64,000 nt of DNA, taken from NCBI GenBank assembly GCA_937980205.1, contig CALJKW010000001.1, positions 27,276 through 91,275 on the forward strand, written 5' to 3'. Source of the stretch: an uncultured Myxococcales bacterium. GTDB lineage: Bacteria > Myxococcota > Myxococcia > Myxococcales > Myxococcaceae. The position numbers and the translations under genes were made by a program. The notes beneath the pieces are model-generated. The model did no database searches, was not told the origin of the DNA, and worked only from the letters and a program-made list of their open reading frames with translations. This document shows, in pieces, positions 16,376 through 23,246 of this stretch; position 1 is the first letter of the stretch, and every line of letters starts with the position of its first letter.

Positions 16376-16897
16376 TCACACGTAGCCCAACGCGGTCAGC
16401 CGGAGCGTCATCGCCTGCTCGCTGACTTGAAAGCGCCGCGCGAGCTCGCTGACGTCCGCGTCGTCGAGCGGGCCCGTAAAGCTCGCGTCGATGACGGTCT
16501 CCAGTAGAGATGCAGGCATCAGCAACGCAGACGCGAACTGGTTCGCTTCGATCTCCTGCGGGTCGACTCCTTGAGACGACTTGCCGTCGCGCCTGAGAAA
16601 GTGACCTCGATCGACGTGCACGTTTTCACCCTTGGGGAATCTATGCGCGAGGCGGTGGTGACCAATCTCGTGCGCGACCGAGAATCGCTGTCGCACGACT
16701 GCATCCAGGGCATTCACGACGATCTTGTTGCCTGACGGCGTTTTGACCAGTGCCCCCGATACGCCGGCCTCGAGCACGTCCCGATGCACCTGAAGACCGA
16801 GCGCCCGCGCGACCGCCTCGACGTCGACGGGCGGTCGTTGAATGCCGAGGTCCTTGACCATGCTCTCCGCCGCGTTGCGTGCCCTCTGTTTGCTCAT
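16376..16897 (-). CDS. ImmA/IrrE-family metallopeptidase
   Basis: A 173-residue protein with the zinc-protease motif HEIGH (about residue 78) and EANQFASALLMP, the standard ImmA/IrrE (DUF955) signature. These proteases cleave a partner XRE repressor in mobile elements and stress circuits. The ATG at 16897 is chosen because GGAGG sits nine bases upstream; an in-frame GTG nine codons earlier is less likely. It follows the XRE gene and precedes drmABC on the same strand, so it probably acts with XRE to derepress the defence genes. Confidence 0.85.
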   Translation of the reverse strand: MSKQRARNAAESMVKDLGIQRPPVDVEAVARALGLQVHRDVLEAGVSGALVKTPSGNKIVVNALDAVVRQRFSVAHEIGHHRLAHRFPKGENVHVDRGHFLRRDGKSSQGVDPQEIEANQFASALLMPASLLETVIDASFTGPLDDADVSELARRFQVSEQAMTLRLTALGYV

Positions 16898-17234
16898 GAC
16901 CGCTTGCCTCCGAAATTCCGCCACCGACGATGAATGTCGCCCGTCCGGGGTCGACGCCCAGCTTCTGCGCCAGCTCCGTCACGAGCGGATCTTTGACGTC
17001 CGGTACTGTGACGGGCAGCAAGTCCTGCGCTTGCACCTGAAGGGACTGCGCAAGCTGTAACAACGTGTGCACGAGCACGCGCTGCTGCCCCGCTTCCATG
17101 TTGGCGACCCCGGCGCGCGTCATCGGCGGAGTAAGCCTGCCCCCCAGCTGGCGCTGCGTCAGGTTCCTCGCCAGGCGCAGGTCCCGGATGCGTCGGCCCA
17201 GCTCGGCGTAGAGAGGTTCGACGGCTGCTCGCAC
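16641..17234 (-). CDS. XRE-family helix-turn-helix regulator
   Basis: The N-terminal ~70 residues are an XRE/Cro-type HTH: RIRDLRLARNLTQRQLG, then AGVANMEAGQQ. A linker follows (VPDVKDPLVTELAQKLG). No ATG is available after the last upstream stop in a sensible place, so the GTG at 17234 is used. The C-terminal ~85 residues run out of frame over the immA gene and look like low-information Arg/Gly-rich sequence. The natural protein may therefore be shorter, or a frameshift may have separated a fused XRE-ImmA protein. It is divergent from the kinase gene. Confidence 0.65.
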   Translation of the reverse strand: MRAAVEPLYAELGRRIRDLRLARNLTQRQLGGRLTPPMTRAGVANMEAGQQRVLVHTLLQLAQSLQVQAQDLLPVTVPDVKDPLVTELAQKLGVDPGRATFIVGGGISEASGHEQTEGTQRGGEHGQGPRHSTTARRRRGGRAGARSSGASGRARGRRIGGTGQNAVRQQDRRECPGCSRATAILGRARDWSPPPRA

Positions 17235-17279
17235 CGGCGTGCTTATCGCATGACACCTGCAGTCAAGCAATGCTGACGC

Positions 17280-17298
17280 GCGACAGTGGTGCTGTCGC
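17280..17298. promoter_or_regulatory. Inverted repeat between the XRE and kinase genes
   Basis: GCGACAG and CTGTCGC form a perfect 7-bp inverted repeat around TGGTG, in the 196-base divergent gap. A further GGACAG half-site follows at about 17303. The position suits an autoregulatory XRE operator that would also govern the kinase. It is not the same sequence as the palindrome before drmA. Confidence 0.4.
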
Positions 17299-17430
17299 AC
17301 TTGGGACAGCGTGGTTTGACAACGAGCGGCAGTGGATCGGATCCTTGTCCTCGGCGTCCTCATCCGCGTGGTCGGCGGGCCACAACATTCATGGGAGGGC
17401 AGGAGTGGGGCGGCCCGACCGGAGAATCAA

Positions 17431-18267
17431 ATGAAGAAGATCAATCATCCGCTGTCGTTCGTCAGGTCCCTCACCGGTGGTGGCCTGGGCGAACTGAACG
17501 TGTACCGGGATGCCTCGGGAGGACACATCGTCGGCAAGTTCCCCAAGGATCACTCCGCCGAGAACCAGCGGCTCATCGACGATGAGCACCGTCGCCTGGA
17601 GAGGAGTCAAGGCGAGTACGTCGTTCAACTTCTCGGGCCTCTGGAGTTGACTGACGGCCGGCGCGGTTTCGCCATGGAGCTCATGGATGGCTCCTTGGGC
17701 GACAAGATGAAGTTCGGCGCGCTCGGCTGTCTCGAGGCGATCGACCTGATGTGGGGCGCGATGTACGGCGTCATGTTGCTGCACGAGTCCGCGAACGGCG
17801 CGTTCCACGGTGACCTGAAGCCACCGAACATTCTCCATCGGGGACGTCGCACGAAGCTCGCGGACTTCGGCCTCGCGCGCGGCGGCCTCGGGCAGACCCG
17901 CATGCTGAACACCCAATGGGGCGGCACTGACGGGTACCGCCCGCCGGAGGGGTTCGCTTCTTCGCAGGGCGATGTTTACAGCATGGGAGCGACGCTCTGG
18001 GCACTCCTCCTCGGGCGGCATCCGACGAAGAATGAGGCTTTGCGGATCTCCGTCCCGGGCCAGCCGAAGCTGGAGAGTCTCATCAACGACATGCTCGCAG
18101 TGAACCCGTACGAGCGGCCGTCGATGCGCGAAGCCGTTGGGAGGTTGGCGCAGGCGCGCATTGATGCGTCTCGAGCACAGTCGAGCAGTTTCTGGAACGG
18201 GCTCGCTGGTGTCTTGGGAATCGTGCTCATGGGCGTCGTGGCCAGTGCTGTGCTGAAGGGCAAGTAG
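17431..18267 (+). CDS. Hanks-type Ser/Thr protein kinase, C-terminally anchored
   Basis: A 278-residue protein with a glycine-rich loop (TGGGLGE), a probable ATP lysine in IVGKF, catalytic HGDLKPPN (about residue 126), DFG (about 145) and a PPE version of the APE motif (GYRPPE). The last ~25 residues form a single hydrophobic segment ending in LKGK, so it is probably tail-anchored in the inner membrane. The HRD motif is HGD, as in many divergent bacterial kinases. The ATG at 17431 has GGAG upstream; in-frame sequence before it is discarded. It sits inside the defence island opposite to the drm genes. Confidence 0.85.
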   Translation: MKKINHPLSFVRSLTGGGLGELNVYRDASGGHIVGKFPKDHSAENQRLIDDEHRRLERSQGEYVVQLLGPLELTDGRRGFAMELMDGSLGDKMKFGALGCLEAIDLMWGAMYGVMLLHESANGAFHGDLKPPNILHRGRRTKLADFGLARGGLGQTRMLNTQWGGTDGYRPPEGFASSQGDVYSMGATLWALLLGRHPTKNEALRISVPGQPKLESLINDMLAVNPYERPSMREAVGRLAQARIDASRAQSSSFWNGLAGVLGIVLMGVVASAVLKGK

Positions 18268-18280
18268 CGGAAAACGGTGG

Positions 18281-18304
18281 GCTCCGGCCTTAAACGGCCG
18301 GAGC
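18281..18304 (+). terminator. Hairpin after the kinase gene
   Basis: GCTCCGGCC and GGCCGGAGC form a perfect 9-bp stem with loop TTAAAC, 14 bases beyond the kinase stop. There is no T-run after it, so it may be a weak or Rho-assisted terminator. Confidence 0.45.
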
Positions 18305-18409
18305 TGCCGTACGCCGTAACGACCCGCGAGCGTCTCAGTGACGCCGTTGCCAGCGAACGGAGCCCGCGCAATGCTCGGCGTCGTCGTGGCTGCAGCGAGG
18401 GGAGGATCA

Positions 18410-19132
18410 ATGCAGCACACCCGTTGTGTCGCGCTGATGGCTCTGCTGCTGAGCGCCTGCCCTGGCCCGAAGGGCGACACAGGACCCGCGGGGCCGAAAG
18501 GAGACCCGGGCGAGCGCGGAGCCCCCGGCAGCAAGGGGGATCCCGGCGAACCTGGACCGACGGGCGACGCTGGGCCGCCGGGCCCGAAAGGGGAACCCGG
18601 CCAGGTCGTCGTGCTCGCCGCCGCCGATGGCGGGTCGCTCGTCGTCGACGGCGGAGTCGCCATCGTCACCGGCCCTGCGGGGCCGCCCGGGCGCGCAGGC
18701 GGAATCCGCGTCTTGCATCCCGACGCCGGGCTTGCGGGGTACCTCTTCGGGCCGGACTGGTTCTGGGACGCGGCGAACGAGTGCTTCATGGACGCGAACG
18801 GTCAACCGCCTCCGGTCACGCAGACGGTCTCCTTCGAATCGACCGACTGCACCGGCACCGGGTACTTCGCGCCGATACCTCCGTGGATTGCGAACGGGGC
18901 GACGTCGCTGGCGTTCCGTTGCTTCTACCTACCGAACACGAACCCGCTGCGCTTCGGCCGGCTCGCGCAGCCGGCGGTGAGGGTTCCCTTCGTGAGCCGC
19001 TCCACGCGGTCAGTAAACTTCGGCGGCTGCAACACGCTGTCGCCGTCGAACGAGAACGGCTACGCGTTTCACGACTTGCTGAACGTTGGCGGTTTTCCAT
19101 CCGCCGGTTGGAGGCTCGAGACGTCGCCGTGA
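18410..19132 (+). CDS. Collagen-like lipoprotein
   Basis: The N-terminus is a short lipoprotein signal with lipobox LLSAC. The mature chain opens with about 15 Gly-X-Y triplets (GPKGDTGPAGPKG and so on), then a second short run (GPAGPPGRAG). A ~140-residue C-terminal domain follows with Trp- and Asn-rich segments such as FGPDWFWDAAN. Chosen start: ATG with GGAGG just before it; an earlier in-frame ATG lacks this. Function is unknown. Collagen-like lipoproteins are usually surface-exposed and may form triple helices. Confidence 0.75.
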   Translation: MQHTRCVALMALLLSACPGPKGDTGPAGPKGDPGERGAPGSKGDPGEPGPTGDAGPPGPKGEPGQVVVLAAADGGSLVVDGGVAIVTGPAGPPGRAGGIRVLHPDAGLAGYLFGPDWFWDAANECFMDANGQPPPVTQTVSFESTDCTGTGYFAPIPPWIANGATSLAFRCFYLPNTNPLRFGRLAQPAVRVPFVSRSTRSVNFGGCNTLSPSNENGYAFHDLLNVGGFPSAGWRLETSP

Positions 19133-19166
19133 CGGAGCTGAACTTCGGTGCGAACGCGGAGATGAG

Positions 19167-20501
19167 ATGACGGAGCCGAGTATTCGTCGTGTCTTGGGTA
19201 TCGATGTCGCCAGTCGCTCCTGGAAGGACGTCGGCGTAGCGGTCGTCGAGTCGACGACGAGTGGGTGGCGGCGTGTCACGGTTGACGAGTTCTCGGAGCC
19301 GACCGGGCGCACCGCGCAATCGCTGGCGGATGCGATCGACGCGCTCGCGCGACGGCTCGAGTGCGACGCCGTGATCCTCGACGGGCCGCAGGGCTGGCGC
19401 GATCCCGCGGCGGCGGACAGGCCCGGCGTCGGAAGAGCCTGTGAGTACTCGACTCGTACACAGGGGAAAGTCGGTGTTTTCGGCTCCTGTTATCCGCGGC
19501 CGCAGCTGTCGTGGGTACAGGTGTCGACCGACACGTTCGCAGCGTTGTTGCGAAAGCAAGGCGTCGCGCTCGCGAACGCCGCGCCGCTGCCGTACGCGCG
19601 CCCTCCTGGTGGCTACTGGGTGATGGAGTGCTTCCCGACGCAGACGTGGCGGAGCCTCGCCATCCGACCCTTGCCAGGCAAATCCAGGACCGCTTCCGCC
19701 GGAGTTGAAGTCTGGGCTCGGGCGCTATGGAGGTGTCTTCAGTTGCCGCCGCCAGTGCCGCCCTTGTCGCACGATCAACTTCAAGCGGTCGTCGCGTGCC
19801 TGCCGGCAGCTGCCGCACTTGGTGGCCCATTGCGGCCACGAGTTCACGGCGAAGCCGCACGCAGCGTAAGCCTGCCGGTGGATCACAGCATTGAAGGGTA
19901 CATATGGGACGTTGAGCGCGAGTCGACGGCGGAGTGGGTCGACCCTGGCGCCGGGGTCGTTACTGAACCTGGCCTGCGCGACGAGGAGGATGCGCCCGAC
20001 GCGCGGAGTTGCACCTTTCTCCCCGATGAGCGGAGCGATCTCTTCGACGACCTCGTTGCGAAGGGCGCGTTGCTGTTCGAGGAACTTGTCGAGGTCGCCA
20101 ACCACGGAGCCATGGCGGAAGGCATCGACTATGCGTACTTCGTCGCAACGCTTTACGGGGAGCCGTCGTTTCGAGACGTCGCGGAGCGCAACTTTCAGAA
20201 CGCGACGGACGTGAACACCACGCTCTTGTTGGCTCAACGGATCACCGAGGCTGCAGGCCGAAGATGCGTGAGCCGAAACGGCTGCTCCATTGACGCAGGA
20301 ATGGACACGTTCATCTGGAACCAGGACGCAAACCGTCCAGAGAACGCATGGCGGAATACGTGGATGCCAGTGCCGTACTCGCGCGCTGAGTGGCTCGCCG
20401 TCTTTCCGGACGACCAACGCGCAGTTCGCACCAAGGACGGGCTCCAGCGACAGCGGCCCACGAGATCACGCAGGGCGAAGCGCAAGCAGCCCGTGCAGTG
20501 A
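19167..20501 (+). CDS. Protein with DUF429-like RNase H-fold domain
   Basis: A 444-residue protein. The start resembles DUF429, a predicted RNase H-like nuclease fold: VLGIDVASRSWKDVG (first Asp near residue 9) and AVILDGPQGWRDP. ECFPTQTW and SHDQLQAVVACL fit later parts of the same family. The last ~170 residues do not match anything I recognise and end in a strongly basic tail (RSRRAKRKQ). The ATG has a nearby GGAG; an open in-frame extension upstream overlaps the collagen-like gene and is dropped. Catalytic activity is not established. Confidence 0.6.
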   Translation: MTEPSIRRVLGIDVASRSWKDVGVAVVESTTSGWRRVTVDEFSEPTGRTAQSLADAIDALARRLECDAVILDGPQGWRDPAAADRPGVGRACEYSTRTQGKVGVFGSCYPRPQLSWVQVSTDTFAALLRKQGVALANAAPLPYARPPGGYWVMECFPTQTWRSLAIRPLPGKSRTASAGVEVWARALWRCLQLPPPVPPLSHDQLQAVVACLPAAAALGGPLRPRVHGEAARSVSLPVDHSIEGYIWDVERESTAEWVDPGAGVVTEPGLRDEEDAPDARSCTFLPDERSDLFDDLVAKGALLFEELVEVANHGAMAEGIDYAYFVATLYGEPSFRDVAERNFQNATDVNTTLLLAQRITEAAGRRCVSRNGCSIDAGMDTFIWNQDANRPENAWRNTWMPVPYSRAEWLAVFPDDQRAVRTKDGLQRQRPTRSRRAKRKQPVQ

Positions 20502-20519
20502 CGCCACGGAGATTCGAAC

Positions 20520-21767
20520 ATGAGATTCAGCTCTCGCCACTTCATCCTGCTCGTCAGCGCGCTCGCGACAGGAGTCCTCGCGCGGTGTTCGCCGCACGCC
20601 CCGATTCCGAAGTGCGTCCCCGGAATGAGCTCGACATGCGCGTGCGCAAACGGCTCCTCAGGTGCCCAAGTCTGCAGCTCCGACGGGACGTTCGGCGCCT
20701 GCCAGTGCACCGGTTCCGCGGATTCCGGGGCGCACGTCGTTGAGGATGCGGGCCACGACGGCGGCAGCCGGGAGACCGATGCGGGGGCCGACGGTGGGGA
20801 CCGCGCCGATGCAGGTCACGACGGCGGAGCTGGCCTGCCACTAGGTTCGAGCTGCAGCTCGGCGTCCGCCTGTGCAAGCGGTTCATGCGTCGTCGCCGTC
20901 GACGGCGGTCGCGTGTGCTGCGATCAGAGCGCGTGCCAACTCTGTCAGGCGTGCAACGGAAGCGGCGTCGGCTGCGGCGCGCAGCCTGCGGGCGCGGATT
21001 ATTCCGACGAGTGCGAGCTCGATGCAGGGGCGTGTCGCGCTGGCGTGTGCAACGGTGCCGGTGCGTGCATGGCGTCGCCCGCCGGCACCCGCTGCTTCGA
21101 GTCATGTGCCACCGCGCAATGTTTCGGGCAGTGCGCCATGGCGACGCTGACGTACTCGGAGTGCGACGGCACGACAATCGGCAGTTGTCCGAGCGCCGCG
21201 GTCTCGGCGCAGTGCCCGGGGAACTTGAGCTGTGCGTCTGCGGGCGGCTGCCGTGCGGCGTGCTCGATCGACGCGGAGTGCAGGCAAGGGAGCTACTGCG
21301 ACGGTGGGCAGTGTGTCGCGCGGCTTCCCAATGGGCAGCCATGTTGGAGCCACAACATGTGCACGAGCCGGCTGTGCGCGGGCTGGGGCGGCTTTCCCGT
21401 GTGCTCGGAGTGCCTCACGACGGATGACTGCCGCATGTCGGCGTCTGCGTGCATTAACGGCCGGTGCATGGGCTGCTCGAGCAACAACGACTGCATCGGC
21501 TGGGGGCAGGGAATCTGCACGTTCTCGCCGTCGGGCAGCTACTGCGCTCAGTGCCTGACCAACAACACCGCGGGCTGTGGCCGAGCGCGCGCGCCCATCT
21601 GCACGCAGGGCGCTTGCGGCTGCGGTCGAAACGAAGGCGTCTGCCCGACAGGTCAGATCTGCACCGGATTCGGTGACAACGATGTCTGTCGTTGGCGCCG
21701 CGGAGAGCCGTGCGTGCAGGGCACAGACTGCGCGTCCGGCTTCTGTGATGCGGGGTGGTGCGGCTGA
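20520..21767 (+). CDS. Secreted Cys-rich repeat protein
   Basis: A 415-residue protein with an N-terminal export signal that ends near LARCS, possibly lipidated. An Asp-Ala-Gly-His linker (EDAGHDGG, DAGADGG) follows, then many short Cys-rich units of the type C-x-S-A-S-A-C-A-S-G-S-C. This layout is typical of myxobacterial surface or secreted proteins with unknown binding roles. It starts 18 bases after the DUF429-like gene and may be co-transcribed. No enzymatic motif is visible. Confidence 0.75.
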   Translation: MRFSSRHFILLVSALATGVLARCSPHAPIPKCVPGMSSTCACANGSSGAQVCSSDGTFGACQCTGSADSGAHVVEDAGHDGGSRETDAGADGGDRADAGHDGGAGLPLGSSCSSASACASGSCVVAVDGGRVCCDQSACQLCQACNGSGVGCGAQPAGADYSDECELDAGACRAGVCNGAGACMASPAGTRCFESCATAQCFGQCAMATLTYSECDGTTIGSCPSAAVSAQCPGNLSCASAGGCRAACSIDAECRQGSYCDGGQCVARLPNGQPCWSHNMCTSRLCAGWGGFPVCSECLTTDDCRMSASACINGRCMGCSSNNDCIGWGQGICTFSPSGSYCAQCLTNNTAGCGRARAPICTQGACGCGRNEGVCPTGQICTGFGDNDVCRWRRGEPCVQGTDCASGFCDAGWCG

Positions 21768-21776
21768 CGCCGTCGC

Positions 21777-22397
21777 TCATCCGGAGGTTCGACGCACGAG
21801 CGGCGCGATCGCTTCCCAATTTGCGACCAGCGTCGAGTCGACGATCGAGGTCACCCACCTGCCGACGGCCTCGGGGTCGTCGCTTTCACCGAAGGGATGA
21901 GCGCCGAGCAGCACGGTGCCGCGGCTCCACGCCGCGTATGCGCTGCGGCCATCGGCGAGACGCACGTTCGCGCCAGTTCGTCGAAGCGCTTCGTAGACCG
22001 CCGGCCCGCGGACGAACCGCTGGCCGCAGTGTGCGAGGTACACGTGGACGTCGTTGCCGAGCGGGCTTGGCATGTCGAGAGTGACGCCGATGATAGCGTC
22101 GTCGCCCCGAGAGCCGGGACCGCGCAGCCGTGCCACCGCGTCCCATCGGCGGGAGGCCGTATCCGCGCGCGTCGCGCCGCTGACCCGCAACTTCGTCGCG
22201 GCGAGCGAGTCGATGGCACGCGCCAGCCATTCCGTGAGCAGCGTGCCGCCTTGCTCGGCAGCGAGGCCGCAGAGCCGGTCGAGGTTTGCCCAGTCCGCAT
22301 CGGAGGCTTCCGGACCGAAGTCGGCGGCCCACTCCGTGTTGAGGCGCCGCATGTCCTCGCGGTGGCGCAGCCAGAATCGGAGACACTCGACGCCCAC
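21777..22397 (-). CDS. Hypothetical protein downstream of the nuclease-like gene
   Basis: A 206-residue protein I do not recognise. It is mixed alpha/beta by composition, has no signal or membrane segment, and contains GDDAIIGVTLDMPSPLGNDV and VYLAHCGQRFVRGP. It begins with GTG three bases after the stop of the PD-(D/E)XK gene, which in turn overlaps drmMI. It is therefore probably translated from the drmD-drmMI transcript and may be an accessory subunit of the nuclease. The gene ends ten bases from the convergent Cys-rich protein gene. Confidence 0.65.
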   Translation of the reverse strand: MGVECLRFWLRHREDMRRLNTEWAADFGPEASDADWANLDRLCGLAAEQGGTLLTEWLARAIDSLAATKLRVSGATRADTASRRWDAVARLRGPGSRGDDAIIGVTLDMPSPLGNDVHVYLAHCGQRFVRGPAVYEALRRTGANVRLADGRSAYAAWSRGTVLLGAHPFGESDDPEAVGRWVTSIVDSTLVANWEAIAPLVRRTSG

Positions 22398-22400
22398 CGT

Positions 22401-23246
22401 TCAACCTCCTCGGCTGAGCGACAGGTACGCGAAGAGTAGACGCTCCCAGGTGCGCGCCTTGCGGTCCGACCAGCGAAGGTCGAGGACCTTCTGGAGGACG
22501 GTCGCGAGGTATAGACGCAGGTACTCGCCGCCAGGTCCCCTTTGATCGTCGAGACCGGCGCGGAGGTACGCGGCCATCGTGAACATGTCGCCGCATCGCC
22601 AGTCGCGACCCCCGGAGTCGGTCGGTGGCGCGGCGCCCCACGGCGTCAGGTACACCTTGACCACGACCGGGTCGCCGTTCAGGGAGCGAAGGCGATCGGC
22701 GATCAGCTCGTCGTAGCGCGCGAGCTGGCCGACGCTCGCCGCGGTGTCGATCTTCGCTTCGACGACGACCAGGGCTCGAGGCTGCACCGCGGGGAGCTCG
22801 AGCCAGAGGTCGGTGCGAGACACCGAGAGTTCCTCCTCGTCAGCGCGAGCGCCAGCTCCGATGGCCGCCCGTTCGACGAGGACTCCTGCATCGCTGACGC
22901 TCTCGGTGGCCGCTGCGAACTGGCGCCTGTCTTCGTCGTCTGGAAGGAGCGCTTCCACGTAGTCGAGAAAGTTGAGGAGTGCGACGTCTCCGAGACCGTG
23001 AGTGGCGCGTGGATCCAGCAGCCAGGCGAGTGCCTGGGTGTGACTTGTCTCTTTGAGCTCTCGCCCCAGCGGCGAGAGGAGATCGACGTCGATCACGATC
23101 GGGTCCTGCGCTCGCACAGGCTCCCAATCGGCCAGCAGCTTCTCGAACCTGGAGCGGTCCTCAGGGGAGAGGGGTTGGCAGAGCCGATCCCAGGCTACCT
23201 CGACGGCGCGAACGGCGTCCGCATCTGCGGAAGCGTCGAGGGTCAT
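22401..23246 (-). CDS. PD-(D/E)XK nuclease superfamily protein
   Basis: A 281-residue protein with the layout of the PDDEXK_4 type. An N-terminal E-x2-H-x2-ALAWLLDP segment is followed by a predicted catalytic core: SRTDLWLEL, then VVVEAKIDTAAS with the E-x-K pair, and QLARYDELI. The Asp and E-x-K residues expected for metal-dependent DNA cleavage are present. The start ATG overlaps the drmMI stop (ATGA), so it is translationally coupled to the DISARM methyltransferase. It may add nuclease activity to the system; this is inference from position. Confidence 0.75.
   Translation of the reverse strand: MTLDASADADAVRAVEVAWDRLCQPLSPEDRSRFEKLLADWEPVRAQDPIVIDVDLLSPLGRELKETSHTQALAWLLDPRATHGLGDVALLNFLDYVEALLPDDEDRRQFAAATESVSDAGVLVERAAIGAGARADEEELSVSRTDLWLELPAVQPRALVVVEAKIDTAASVGQLARYDELIADRLRSLNGDPVVVKVYLTPWGAAPPTDSGGRDWRCGDMFTMAAYLRAGLDDQRGPGGEYLRLYLATVLQKVLDLRWSDRKARTWERLLFAYLSLSRGG

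Noticed and set aside
17316..17344. Promoter with a TTGACA box before the kinase
   Set aside because: TTGACA is present at 17316, but no acceptable -10 element follows at the right distance.
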